NCBI GenBank assembly: GCA_031761405.1
Contig: JASEVX010000001.1
Span: 29,668,889-29,732,888 of the forward strand
DNA: 64,000 nt
Direction: 5' to 3'
Origin: Serripes groenlandicus
Taxonomy: Eukaryota > Mollusca > Bivalvia > Cardiida > Cardiidae
Positions 32,031 through 43,626 of this stretch are shown here, one piece after another (position 1 is the first letter of the stretch; the number at the start of each line of letters is the position of its first letter). A program made the position numbers and the translations under genes. Below the pieces are notes generated by a model. The model did not search any database. It was not told the DNA's origin and saw nothing but the letters and a program-made list of their open reading frames with translations.

Positions 32031-34111
32031 TATAATTGTTTTTATTAAAGGCGAAATCTCAATCAAACCCCGTAAAGCATAGCTTTTTCAAGACACAAAA
32101 GAAAGTGCCTTTTGTTAGAATGGCTATAATCAAATAAGTTCTTTCCTCATTTTCTGAATTGATTGATATATATATAAGAGATAGATTGTGATTTACTTAT
32201 TCTGTATATCGTTTCGACATTGTTCAAAGGTTATTGCTTAAGAGAACCCAGTCTTGTTTAACAGCCGGTAAATATATGTACATATGAGTGTAAAATGGTA
32301 AAATGAAATTTATTCCTCGTTTCGTCCTTTCCAACAATATTTTAATGGTACTATACGTCGACTTAATCGAGAAAGTCATTATGAATGAATGGAACAATAG
32401 AAACAATGTTGTGGATCATTATTTGTGTACATCAATATATTATTGCTATATAACCAGACACATCAGAATAGTTTTTCCAAATAACTACGCCACTTTAACA
32501 GTGTATCCCAACTCACATATATCTAATATATCTATAGGTGCTACCTATTTACGAAAAAACGTAAGATAATTATAAACAAAAATTAAAGAGCATCCTTTGG
32601 CCATAAAAAATGATTTACTAGACGATAAAACTGTTAATGTCATGTTTTTTGTATGAGCATAACATGTTCGGAATTCGTATTGCTGTCGTCTATTATTACG
32701 AACAGAAAATAATACAGAAAATCAAGGAATACATTTATGATTAATGAGGTTAAAACATGAGGGCCAAGATGATCCTTTATCGATCACCTGCATTATGGTA
32801 AAGAAGTAAATATATCAGCCATGTTCTGATGCCAACTGGCGACTGCCTTTTTCAACCAGTTAATATGACAGGAACAAATTATGTAAGGGGTCACATTTCT
32901 GCTAAACCCTTTCACTATTAGAGATGGTTTCTGACGCCTTTCAGCAGACGACTTAGGAAATGATTGTCGCCAAAAGAACAATTGCTCATTATGAGAAAGT
33001 TATCTTTTTGCCACAATGTTTAATAAATAATTATACTTTGTATGAGTGAGTATATAGCTCATGTATAGGAATTTGGGGTCTTTCATGTTGATACCACTTG
33101 TTTTTGCGGGAAACGACGTCGCTCCATTTGACGTTACGCCAAGATGAAAAGATACGGAAATGACGTCACGTCGCTAATGCTGTCGTTTTTTTGACGAACG
33201 GGAGAAACACATTTTGTACATAGATCCAATTATTTTTAACTTGTTCGTACAAATGTTAATTAAAAACACGAAAATAACACAGCACTTTAAAATATCGATT
33301 TTTAAAAAAAAACGATTAAAAAGACGACAATAAATTTTAATCCGTGTTTTTCGTCTCATTTTTTAAATAACCAAAATGGCGGCCCCCATGGAATTTGCCA
33401 GTTTCATTTCAGAAAGGTTCATGGGTTATTGAAAAAAAAAAAAAAATCTCACGCCTGTTACCTATGAGCGAAAAAACCCATTTATGTTTTTTTTTCGTAT
33501 TAATATGTACATTTAGACTGAAAATACAAAACATCGTTCAATGATCGTTTAAAAGTTACCTAAATGAGTTAAGTCAAACGAAACCTACCGAATATCCAGA
33601 TCGTCCTGCATCTCCGCGCAGTCAGATATTATTCGTTCATGCTTCATTGACAACCTCTTGATGAACGATTGTGACAAATACAGAATCGACTATAAAACAT
33701 TTTAAAACATTTCGAGAATCGAATTTCGTTGTATGTGACTAAAATCATAGAAAACGAGCGGATTTCAAATAGATGTATGTTTATTGTCAACTGTAACCAT
33801 TTCCATATTAATCTTTTTGGAAGAGACCATAGCAACTTACAGGATTATCAAAATAAAACAATTGTGTTGAGCAGCCAGTCGTTATACAGCCTAGTCAGAC
33901 TTTCTCTTTACCAGTCGAATGCAGACTTTACAAAGTCGGCTACTTCTGTCAAAGGTTTACTTTTTGATTTAGATACTTGTTTAAGTAATGTTGTTGAGAT
34001 TCTGTGTCTTTTAATTTCGCACTTGCATACTTATTGTTTTAGTTTTGTAAATAAATGCAGATTTGTTGAGCTGTTTTGTTATGTTTCCCATATATAAAAT
34101 TACATCATTTT
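32031..34111. other. Noncoding stretch after the 67-bp array
   Basis: No supportable gene. Contains the second copy of the gene 2 3'-flank duplication (32320-32490), a decayed MITE (32925-33060: CAGCAGACGACTTAGGAAATG, AACAATTGCTCATTATGAGAAAGTT, TTTTTGCCACAATG), and A-rich runs. Open frames at 32303-32569 and 33729-34097 show no domain or conserved start. Confidence 0.4.
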
Positions 34112-34245
34112 TAGGTCACCTGAGCATAAAGTGCTCAAGTTGAGCTATTATGATCACATTTTGTCTGTCGTGCGAATAGTGCGTCGTCCGTCGTCCGTCG
34201 TCCGTCGTCCGTCGTCCGTGCATCGTGCATCGTCAACAATTGCCT
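34112..34245 (+). repeat. GGTCACCTGAGC-type interspersed repeat with CGTCGTC heptamers
   Basis: GGTCACCTGAGCATAAAGTGCTCAAGTTGAGCTATTATGATCAC is followed by five tandem GTCCGTC-type heptamers and CGTGCATCGTGCATCGTCAACAATT. The segment GAGCATAAAGTGCTC is itself a small hairpin. A diverged copy lies at 351-450. Confidence 0.65.
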
Positions 34246-34794
34246 TGATTACTTTTCATTAAAGAATAAGTACACAGTTTAGTGTATACATGTTGTCAAG
34301 AGAGGTTACGTAATAGCCACGGCATGGTCTTGGAATCTTGCAAACCAGTTGAGTTTAATAAAGATACTCCAGACAATCCTTCGTTACTCACTGCTTGTTA
34401 AATCAGTGCAATCAGTTATCATGTCTGGTCGCGATTCGTTAAACACGTACTCCTCGTTTCAAATCCTTATGTTTGATTACCAAACCACAACGACACATGC
34501 ATGGATGGGGCTTTTACATGTTTTCGTATGGATGTTTGACAACACGAACACGCCCATAACTGAAATATGTTTTGACTCAATCTGAGCTGTTTTTCGTTGA
34601 AATTAGTGCGAACATAAATGAAGTATCTCTTACATTAGCACTGTTGAAGTCAAGTCCATACTCAAACGGGTAGGTAAAATAAATCAAAATATAAATACCG
34701 GGACTGATATGAACCCGACCTCATTGGAGCACCTTTCATGCCCTAGTCAGACACACACATGTGGATTCTGCGGATGCTACGAATGGCTCGTCCG

Positions 34795-35205
34795 TATCTT
34801 TCCGTTCAATCCGTAATGGTCCGTATCGCATCCGCAGAGTTCGTAACTGTCCGTATCGTATCCGCAGTGTCAAAACGATCCGCGTCCAAATTATGAAAAG
34901 TTTCAAACTTCAGGCGCGGACGAACTGAAGGCATTTGTCCGTATCGAATCCGTATCGAATCCGTATCTAACCCGTATCTAAACCTATCATTCCGCGGTCC
35001 ACCCAAAGTTGTAGATTAATACAGTTTCATGCGGATCGTTACGGTTAATTACAGGTTTCGTTCTGCGTATTGTTATGGACTGTAACCTACAGAAACGTTT
35101 CCATACGGATAGTTTGCGTTCCAATACTGGCATATACCTTTTTGTGGGGATGAATGCGAATAATTGCGAATTAATACGAATAAATACGGATTGTTACGGA
35201 CTCCT
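34795..35205. repeat. TCCGTATC-rich arm and its inverted partner
   Basis: The left part repeats CCGTATCG/CATCCGCAG (34801-34985, including TCCGTATCGAATCCGTATC and two CCGTATCTAA). The right part (35026-35205) carries the complement in looser form (GCGGATCGTTACGG, ATACGGATAG, AATACGGATTGTTACGGAC). The pair sits just upstream of the Harbinger pseudogene and may be its subterminal region; that link is inference. Confidence 0.5.
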
Positions 35206-35331
35206 GCGTTCCATTAACTTTTTATGCGACGATCTTTACCACTTTGGCAAAACAAAATGACAAGTTAACATAGAATTCTGGGAAGTTTTCTCGATCTATA
35301 TATACTGGATGGTCTTCCTAGTTCCACAGCC

Positions 35332-36418
35332 ATGGACAACGAATGCAGACTGCTCTTGCTGAACCTCACACTCATTTATGCACATATCTTGCGCATCTTG
35401 ATGACACGCCGTCGGGAGAGGAGGTGGTGGGTCCGCCTTTCGATAACTCTCATGTCGGAACAGGGAGCGTATGGCAACCTCATGATGCTCTTGAGAAACG
35501 AGGATTAGGTGGCGTTCCGCAACTTCACCAGGCTCACACCGGAGATGTTCCACGACGTGGTGGAACGACTCACGCCGAGACTTGGTACAGAGACTCGCAG
35601 GAGGTTGGACTGAAGGTTGCCATCACACTCAGGCATCTTGCCATGGAGGAATGCTACAAGTCGAGGATGTACCTGTTCTATGTGCCGCACAACACAATCT
35701 TAATTATAGTCCGCGAGGTCTATCAGGCCTTTTGGGACGAGTACGGTGCAGAGTTTGTCACTATCCCGACGACAGCCGGTGGGACTTTCACCAAGTGCTA
35801 GGTGTCTTTCATGACAAGCACATACGCATCCGGTGTCCTGCCCACGGAAGGTCCCAGTTCTACAACTACAAGGGGCACCACTCCATTGTGCTCCTAGCCC
35901 TCGTTAGAACTACAGGTTCATGTGGGCCCAAGTCGGTGACCCAGGGGCAGCATCTGATGCCCAGCTGTGGAACGTGTCGGCTCTGCGAGACGCGGTTATC
36001 TCCAACATCATCGGCATCCCCGAACCTGAACCTCTGCCTGCCGACGACCGTCAGATGCCGTATGAAGCCCTTTGCTGCTACGCCTCTGAAAGATAACGAG
36101 CGGCTCTTCAACTATCGCCTATCTCGTGCCAGACGATGTGTGGAGAATGCCTTTGGCATTCTGGCCAACCGATGGGGTTGCCTGCTCACAACCCTCCGAC
36201 AAAGAGCCGCAGAACGTGGAAACCATGGCGATTGCGTGTGTGACAATCCACAATATGCTGCACTTGGCGACCGTGAGAACGAGCAGCACATCCTCATCCC
36301 CAGCTCGTGGAAAAATGATGCTGTTCGGGATGATTTTGAGAGGCGGCTGTACGGCAACAACACCATTAGGGCGGCATAGAGACAGAGACTGCATATCAAG
36401 CACTACTACAACGGATAG
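35332..36418 (+). pseudogene. PIF/Harbinger (HARBI1-like) transposase pseudogene
   Basis: Starting at an ATG at 35332, the frame gives an Arg-rich RRRERRWWVR motif, then an in-frame TAG at 35506-35508 followed in the same frame by VAFRNFTRLTPEMF. Frame changes near 35608 give GLKVAITLRHLA and VPHNTILIIV. Another gives the DDE region (DKHIRIRCP, FYNYKGHHSIVLLALV), then WAQVGDPGAASDAQLWNV in yet another frame, RARRCVENAFGILANRW, and VETMAIACVTIHNMLH. A TAG at 36377 precedes the last residues, which end at 36416-36418. The Asp of SDAQLW and the Glu of VENAFG are visible, but the usual first catalytic Asp before KHIRI appears altered (GVFHDKH). Cut-and-paste DNA transposase family, here clearly inactive. 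GC-richer than its surroundings, as expected for an inserted element. Confidence 0.85.
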
Positions 36419-37054
36419 GCCGGATCGGTTCAATGACAGTGGCGTATGGTGCAGTGATGACGCATTGCAATGCTTGTTAATTGTAACAGTGAGGTCACCA
36501 TTTCATGAACTTGTTAATTGCAAAAGTGGGGTCACCATTTCTTAAATATATTTGACCTTGTTTTGTATTACGTTGTTCAATAAAGGACAAAGAAATAATG
36601 TTTGTGAAATAAAAGGTAAATCAATTTATGCTAAAATGGTTTAATGGTTAATGGTTAATGGTTTAATCTTGATCCCTTTTATACATGAAGATGAATAAAT
36701 GTCCAATAAAGGTCAAAGAAATAAAGATGTAAGATTCAGTTTATATTTCTGAGACCTTCATTTCTTTGAACTTTATGAATTTCTCTTTTTTTATTATTTG
36801 AGGAAAGAAATAAAGAAAGAAAGGGATGGCAAATTATTGACATGTTAAACTTTAATTAAATCATCACCATGACTGTAATGGTTCATATTCAACATTTCGA
36901 AGTGTTGGAGGTGGAATGTGGGCCTTCTTGGGAAGCTGCCTCTTCTTCTGCTGCTTCTTTGTAGGCATGTTTATCCAGATTATTTTCACACAACTTTGTC
37001 AATGTATACACTAGTAGACTACACAAATATCCTAGATTATTCTAGTTTCAATAA
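36419..37054. other. 3' flank of Harbinger pseudogene
   Basis: TTGTTAATTG and GGTCACCATTTC occur twice within 75 bp (36472-36543), a short tandem duplication. GGTTTAATGGTTAATGGTTAATGG (36640) is a small tandem repeat, and AATAAAGG(A/T)CAAAGAAATAA occurs at 36580 and 36702. No clear terminal inverted repeat for the transposon was found. Confidence 0.45.
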
Positions 37055-38830
37055 TGGCGGTAACTATTTCTTAACACCTGTAAATTAATTATTATTCTCT
37101 TCTCGCGTTTTGTGGGTAAAGTTTCAATGGTGGCGGTAAGTCTTTCCTAACACCGGTAAATCAATCCTTATTCTCTTCTCGCGTTTTGTAGGTAAAGTTT
37201 CAATAGTGGCGATAAGTCTGTCCTAACACCAGTAAATCAATCTTTATCATCTTCTCGCGTTTTGTGGGTAAAGTTTCAATAGTGGTAGTAAGTCTTTCCT
37301 AACACCAGTAAACCAAGAGTTATTCTCTTCTCGCGTTTCGTGGGTAAAGTTTCAATAGTGACGGTAAGTCTTTCCATACACCGGTTAGTCAATCTTTATT
37401 CTCTTCTCGCGTTTTGTGGGTAAAGTTTCAATAGTGGTAGTAAGTCTTTCCTAACACCAGTAAACCAAGAGTTATTCTCTTCTCGCGTTTCGTGGGTAAA
37501 GTTTCAATAGTGACGGTAAGTCTTTCCATACACCGGTTAGTCAATCTTTATTCTCTTCTCGCGTTTTGTGGGTAAAGTTTCAATAGTGGTTGTAAGTCTT
37601 TCCTAACACCGGTAAATCAAGCGTTATTCTCTTCTCGCGTTTGGTGGGTAAAGTTTCATTTATGGCAGTAAGTATTCACTAACACTGGTAAATCAGTCGT
37701 TAAACTTTCCTCGCGTTTTGAGGGTAAAGTTTCAATAATGACGTTAAGTCTTTCCAAACACCGGTAAATTAGTCGTTATTCTCTTCTCGCGTTTTGTGGG
37801 TAAAGTTTCAATAGTGGTAGTAAGTCTTTCCTAACACCAGTAAACCAAGAGTTATTCTCTTCTCGCGTTTTGTGGGTAAAGTTTCAATAGTGGTAGTAAG
37901 TCTTTCCTAACACCAGTAAACCAAGAGTTATTCTCTTCTCGCGTTTTGTGGGTAAAGTTTCAATAGTGGTAGTAAGTCTTTCCTAACACCAGTAAACCAA
38001 GAGTTATTCTCTTCTCGCGTTTTGTGGGTAAAGTTTCAATAGTGGTAGTAAGTCTTTCCTAACACCAGTAAACCAAGAGTTATTCTCTTCTCGCGTTTTG
38101 TGGGTAAAGTTTCAATAGTGGTAGTAAGTCTTTCCTAACACCAGTAAACCAAGAGTTATTCTCTTCTCGCGTTTTGTGGGTAAAGTTTCAATAGTGGTAG
38201 TAAGTCTTTCCTAACACCAGTAAACCAAGAGTTATTCTCTTCTCGCGTTTTGTGGGTAAAGTTTCAATAGTGGTAGTAAGTCTTTCCTAACACCAGTAAA
38301 CCAAGAGTTATTCTCTTCTCGCGTTTTGTGGGTAAAGTTTCAATAGTGGTAGTAAGTCTTTCCTAACACCAGTAAACCAAGAGTTATTCTCTTCTCGCGT
38401 TTTGTGGGTAAAGTTTCAATAGTGGTAGTAAGTCTTTCCTAACACCAGTAAACCAAGAGTTATTCTCTTCTCGCGTTTCGTGGGTAAAGTTTCAATAGTG
38501 ACGGTAAGTCTTTCCATACACCGGTTAGTCAATCTTTATTCTCTTCTCGCGTTTTGTGGGTAAAGTTTCAATAGTGGTTGTAAGTCTTTCCTAACACCGG
38601 TAAATCAAGCGTTATTCTCTTCTCGCGTTTTGTGGGTAAAGTTTCAATAATGACGTTAAGTCTTTCCAAACACCGGTAAATTAGTCGTTATTCTCTTCTC
38701 GCGTTTTATGGGTAAAGTTTCAATAATGACGTTAAGTCTTTCCAAACACCGGTAAATTAGTCGTTATTCTCTTCTCGCGTTTTATGAGTAAAGTTTCAAT
38801 AATGACGGTAAGTCTTTCCAAACACAGGTC
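37055..38830. repeat. 76-bp minisatellite, about 23 copies
   Basis: Monomer contains TAAGTCTTTCCTAACACCAG, TAAACCAAGAGTTATTCTC, TTCTCGCGTTTTGTGGG and TAAAGTTTCAATAGTGGTAG. Starts at 37821 and 37897 are 76 bp apart. About nine copies between 37790 and 38460 look identical, flanked by variant copies, so the centre was amplified recently. Single or double monomers occur at the homologous places in unit 1 (11620-11710) and unit 3 (54975-55065). Confidence 0.9.
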
Positions 38831-39640
38831 AATTAGTCGTTATGCTTTCCTCGCAATCCTGGACGTCATGGAAGGAAGCCATTACTGCCACTTTTTAAGT
38901 ATATGGCATTACCAGATCGGGAACCAGACCTCTGTCACCCGCTCTATAAACGTACGGTCTTACTACTTCACGACCGTCCATATCTACTAAGTTTCAATAC
39001 AATCTCAGCTGTCTAAGGTTCATCAGAAGATGTCAATTGTGTCTATATATAAGCTTCTCCATCGAGGTGATACCTAAGGGGTAGTATTGTTAATGCCAAC
39101 GAGAAATGTTTGGTTCTGTTTTAGCAGAATATTTATTATTGACTTTACGTAATATTGGCTGAGATTTAAGATCAGAAACCACTAAAGTGTAGTTCTTTTA
39201 TGTTGAATCAAAAAGTCAAAGTCTAGAAAAAACGTATGTGGCAGTGTTCGTCTCTCTTTTAACAATTCAATCAAACGATTTCTTCTGAAGAATCAATATT
39301 TATAAAATGGTATTAACCGCTTCCCTCTTTGACGCTCTGTGATAACATAACGACCGGAGTACTGGTATAAGGAAAATGTTACCAGCAGTACTAGTAAATT
39401 ACCCAAGAAAAGCCGAGATATGACTCAAATACTGTTTGTGAAGAGGGCCTAAAAAACGACACAAACAATTCTATTGATGAACCGTTGACATATTGTTATG
39501 AAACTTAGCAGATAAACAGCCTGGCAACATAGTATTTAGAATTTCTTCAATCGGTCTAACAGCGTTCCACTATATAGTCCCGGAGCTTAATAGAACAAAC
39601 TAAACAATTATTATGTTACGAAACCACCAAGGCTGGGTGT
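38831..39640. repeat. Noncoding block shared with units 1 and 3
   Basis: Parallels 11730-12477 and 55080-55740: SINE-type head, ACTTCACGACCG, TCATCAGAAG, GTCAAAGTCTAGAAAAA, CTTCTTCTGA...ATCAATATTT, GTCCCGGAGCTTAATAGAACAAAC. Unit 1 leaves the alignment at 12477 where the foldback begins, whereas here the sequence continues ACCAAGGCTGGGTG. Confidence 0.65.
38860..38985 (-). mobile_element. tRNA-headed SINE fragment
   Basis: On the minus strand, GGTCGTGAAGTAGTAAGACC (A-box region) and a B-box-like segment near CCAGACCTCTGTCACC. Homologous to 11745-11885 and to the triplet at 55110-55460. Confidence 0.45.
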
Positions 39641-39685
39641 CTTTTATATGATATAAAGCATAACCGAGTCATTACAATATCAAAG

Positions 39686-40062
39686 TTGGACCGAAATATA
39701 TTTTTAAACCCAATCATGTTTGAACAATCTTCCGTGAAAACCGAATTCCGTAATGGGGGAAAAAATGGTGCTTTTACGTGTAAATGTAAAGATAAGAGTT
39801 AACAGCAAAGTTGTCAATTTGACTTAAGGAAATTGTTAATATACATATTGGTAAGTAGCTGATTATTACGAAATTCCTTCTTGGGCTTTAATATTTGATA
39901 TATTGTGCATTCATTGGATATATTGAACCCCTTTCCACGTTGTTCAGAGGATGCCCATTTACATTTACACGTAAAAGCACCATTTCTTTCCCCATTACGG
40001 AATTCGGTTTTCAGGGAAGATTGTTCAAACATGATTGGGTTTAAAAATATATTTCGGTCCAA
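39686..40062. repeat. Inverted repeat: two 105-bp arms, 167-bp spacer
   Basis: Left arm 39686-39790 (TTGGACCGAAATATATTTTT ... GTGTAAATGTAAA) and right arm 39958-40062, its reverse complement with only a few mismatches (for example CCGTGAAAACC against the complement of GGTTTTCAGGG). The frames on both strands here (39814-40062, 39905-40087) are by-products. Not a recognised family. Confidence 0.85.
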
Positions 40063-41585
40063 TGCACCGCTAGCTGGATGTCAGTAGAGATATTTATTCT
40101 TCCGCTGCCCATTTGTTTTATCTTGTGTAGTTCTAGGTCTAAAGTTAGACGACATATTCACCAAGAGTTTTTGACACTCATTTCGGACTTTCATACATAA
40201 TTGAAGCATATTAAGTTACAGGCGATATCAACTCGAACGATATCTTACTTTGTTCATTACTCCTTCATCCTTCGCTGATTTTAGTGACGTAATTCCGGTT
40301 CTACTCGACTCCGAATGAATGTTCATGCGGAGTGTTTCAGATGAAATCCCTCGTCAATCAGGGATTACTTTTAACCGCATCACACACCCTGAAACCGATT
40401 TACTACCTTAATTTGTGTTATATTCATGACCGATGTCCGATGTTTGGTCGAATGGTTCAGATTGTCAGACATAATAAGTTCAATTCGTCTCTCTTGAGGA
40501 CTGGACAACGTACAACGTTATATATATCACTAAATAAAACATGTACGTTGATAACCCTTTATCCGATATTATAAATAAATATCATTTGTTTTTGTTTAGA
40601 AAGTTTTCAGGATGAGTATCTAGACAATTGGATATAAACTTCTGATACATAATTGAAAACACTGTTGGACTAGAAGAAATTGCTGGCATTGGCTTCTTAT
40701 GTAGTTTTTATCAAGGAAAACTTTTATCAAAGGATCAATTTGTATTTCCTAACACAAAATGTGCACCGAAAATGCATATTTGAAAGTGATCAAAAATGGA
40801 GTAGAAATATGTTTTTTTACATATGATATTTTGGGTGCGTTTTTGAGAAAAAGAACTACGACTGAAAAAATAATAATTTTTCGTCATGATTGACCCGATC
40901 CCGAACATTGTAGAACCTTAATCTGTGAATAATGATAACTACGAGTTACCGTTGATTAAGCAAATAGTATATGTGAAAAAGCAGCCAATTTTTACAAAAG
41001 TATGTTTTGTGGAATACTTGTGTGCGATAGCCAGATAACACATGAGCAGGAGAGCTGGCCGCAGTCATTTATGACAGAAAAATTGATGAGAACAGTGTTA
41101 AACCCCTATCAATCAATCTTTCATATGCATAACGCAACGTTAAACGTTAAGCCAAAAATGCGTTGACCCAGTTCCAATGACAGTTGTTGTGTTACTTTGT
41201 AATTGCTTGAACTGGTGCTTCGTCCAACTGAATTGAGGATACATCATGTCAGTCACTACTATGCCACTGTTTTCCCGGCTACCTTACAAACAACCAGTAT
41301 ACAAGCTAACTGGATACCTTTCCCGTAGTAATTATGTTACAACCGCATCATACCTAGATGGCTCAGTACATCCTATGCATTGCTGCTCTCCCGTCAGTAT
41401 ACGCTCGCAAACAAAATATGTCAGGGGTATCTTGGATTGTTACTGAACATTTAAAGATATTTTAATGGAAGTTAGTACAAAGGATGATGAGGCAGATATA
41501 CAAGACGTTATTTTTTTTATCATATCCATTCGGGCCTCCTTGGGAGTTAATTCCCGTTAAAATTCGACCAGGGTTAGGATTCAAA
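40063..41585. other. End of unit 2, shared with unit 3
   Basis: 40735-40990 aligns by eye with 55880-56060 plus 56850-56905 (AAATGTGCACCGAAAATGC, GACCCGATCC, GAACATTGTA, GAGTTACCG). A SINE-tail fragment lies near 41020-41125 (GCCGCAGTCATTTATGACAG...GTGTTAAACCCCTATCAATCAATC). No gene recognised. Confidence 0.5.
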
Positions 41586-41726
41586 GGGAATAAGCTCTTT
41601 CCCACATACAGACGCTTTCTGATGCCTCTGCAGCAGACTACTTTTAAAGACATTGTGGAAAAATGACCTCATTTTTGCTCAGATGTTTGCAAAGTCGTCA
41701 AATTGTTGTATGTGGTAAAGGGTTAA
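41570..41726. mobile_element. MITE of the TTAA family
   Basis: CTTTCCCACATACAGACGCTTTCTGATGCCTCTGCAGCAGAC at the left, GACATTGTGGAAAAATGA in the middle, AAAGTCGTCAAATTGTTGTATGTGGTAAAGGGTTAA at the right (TTAA at 41723-41726). The middle is shortened. Confidence 0.7.
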
Positions 41727-41989
41727 GTCACCTTTGGAACCAGTAGAAGACATAAACTATATGTCTGCTAAGAGCCTTCTATGCTAAGCTAGTCTTTAAA
41801 CTGTCAAACTCTCTCTACATAGTTTACTATAACTTTGAATATTGATTGTACCTTTCCAAGCTCATTTCATTTGATGTCTATATGGTTACTACGTCTTAAC
41901 ATAGTGTTGTACTGCTTGGGGATAATTGTACAATTAAAACCTACAGTCTGTATATTGATTGTTTGGTGTTTTACATTGATAGTCAATTT

Positions 41990-42140
41990 ATCCTGACACA
42001 AGCCAGCCATTCGTAAAGCTAACAACGCAACCCTGAGCGCTAAGAAGGGCAGCCATTGCTACCATTTTTAAGTATTTGTTATGACCCGGCCTGGGATCGA
42101 ACTCATAACCTCCCCTATCCGAAGCGGACCGGGGCCGACT
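41990..42140 (-). mobile_element. SINE fragment with tRNA-like head
   Basis: On the minus strand GGTTATGAGTTCGATCCCAGGCCGGGTCATAAC gives a good B box. The body GCAATGGCTGCCCTTCTTAGCGCTCAGGGTTGC matches the body of the plus-strand copy at 42745-42800. The 3' tail is missing. Confidence 0.6.
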
Positions 42141-42674
42141 TTGATGCCTCATATCCCTACATTCACTACTTATGCAATGTCGAATTCAGCAATGTCTGAT
42201 ATCCAAACACTTTAGGGACATGCATACTAGGGAACCGAATAATCCCGATTATTATCAGTGAGTTACCTGTAACAATCAAATAACCCTTGGATTACCGGTA
42301 TTAGTCAAATGAAAATGCACGCGATTCTTCTTACCGGTGAGAATACCCCTACGATGGAACATACATATGTAAAAAGTATAATTGTAAAGGAGGAGAAGGT
42401 TGCTTATAAAACAATTTTAAGCAATTTCTCCTTTTGCCACAATGTTTTTAAAAGGTAGATGCAACAAACTACAAAGCGAGTAAACATTAGCGAGTGGAGT
42501 GAAAACCTAGCCACATGACTCTAGGAGGGGAGGTAACTTAATAACTATGGATGGAAAGTTATTACCCCTTTACCCTTGAAAGCATTTAAATGCATCAGCA
42601 GACATAGTTTGTCAAAAGGAGAAATTGTCTATAATTACCATAAAGTTGTTAACACCAATCAACAGTTCTTCTTT

Positions 42675-42935
42675 CATGTATTACAGCGTCCGCCTTGGGT
42701 GCGAGAGGTCTCGGGTTCAATCCACGACCGGGTCCTACCAAATACTATACAACTGGTATTAATGGCTGCCTTCATTGGCGCTCAGGGCTGCGGGGTTAGC
42801 ATTACGACTGGCTGACTAATGTCAGGATAAACGGACCAGTAGTACTGAACTTAATTATGAAACACCGTGATATAACTCAAAATATATTAAAAGCGGCATA
42901 AAACACAAAAACCTAAATCAATCAAGTTTTCTTTT
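42675..42935 (+). mobile_element. tRNA-derived SINE
   Basis: Head CGTCCGCCTTGGGTGCGAGAGGTCTCGGGTTCAATCCACGACCGGGTCC with a good B box. Body GGCTGCCTTCATTGGCGCTCAGGGCTGCGGGGTTAGC. Tail ACCGTGATATAACTC, AAAAGCGGCATAAAACAC, CTAAATCAATCAAG. The tail matches the monomer of the 67-bp array. Confidence 0.7.
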
Positions 42936-43199
42936 TGTAGGATTTCATTACGTAGTTTGACGATCTCAAAGTCGTCTGCTGTAATTTTGTTTGTGTAGAA
43001 AAACGTCAAGTAAATTTATATAAACGTCATGCACTGTTAATGAACAGATACACTTTTTTGTTACTCTTCGCACGATATGTTTCATGCTAAATTCTTCTTC
43101 ACAGAAGAGGACCATATATATTACAACACGATTTAACGCTTTCCTACTTACACCAAATATGCAGCAGATGACTTCGAAAAAATTAAGGCAAACATATGA

Positions 43200-43595
43200 A
43201 AGCATTCTATCAATTAAAGAATAAGTATTGAGTTTAGTTTAAACAGTGTAGCATAATGAGAAATTGCTCATTGTGAACAAATTCTTATTTTGCCAAAATA
43301 TTTTCAAAAGTCGTCTGCTGTATATGCATCAATGAATGTTTGCATGAGGGAACATGTTAAATCCGATCGGCTAGTCTCGTACATAGGATATAGACATTTT
43401 CGTAAACAGACACTTTTCAACCCATTCGCAATTCTCAAAGCTGATCTCGTTAACTAGCCTACATTAAAGCTATATTTGGTATGGGTCCTAACGGTTTAAA
43501 TTCAGAACATATGCCCTGTGCGTTCAATTTAGTGTTTATGTTTGCTTACGTTAGCAAATATGCCTATCAAATTACAGATTTTATCTCCAGTATGC
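43200..43595. other. Upstream region of exon 3 (putative promoter area)
   Basis: CTGTGCGTTCAATTTAGTGTTTATG, CAAATTACAG and AGTATGC...GCGAGCTTTCAAACTG align with 57795-57900 upstream of exon 4. Beginning at about 43490 the conservation is stronger than in the intron, consistent with promoter function. A MITE end sits at 43308-43365. Confidence 0.4.
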
Positions 43596-43603
43596 TTTTA
43601 TAA
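43596..43603 (+). promoter_or_regulatory. Candidate TATA box, unit 3
   Basis: TTTTATAA in a block conserved with TTTTATAT at 57877-57884 of unit 4. About 230 bases before the predicted donor. Confidence 0.3.
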
Positions 43604-43626
43604 CGCGAGCTTTCAAACTGTTTTCC

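Noticed and set aside
33729..34097. 122-residue plus-strand frame
   Set aside because: AT-rich random-looking composition, no domain, no splice or start conservation.
36864..36968. Short basic minus-strand frame (34 residues, Lys/Gln/Pro-rich) downstream of the Harbinger fossil
   Set aside because: Considered as a remnant of the family's MYB-like second gene, but it is too short and has no recognisable domain.
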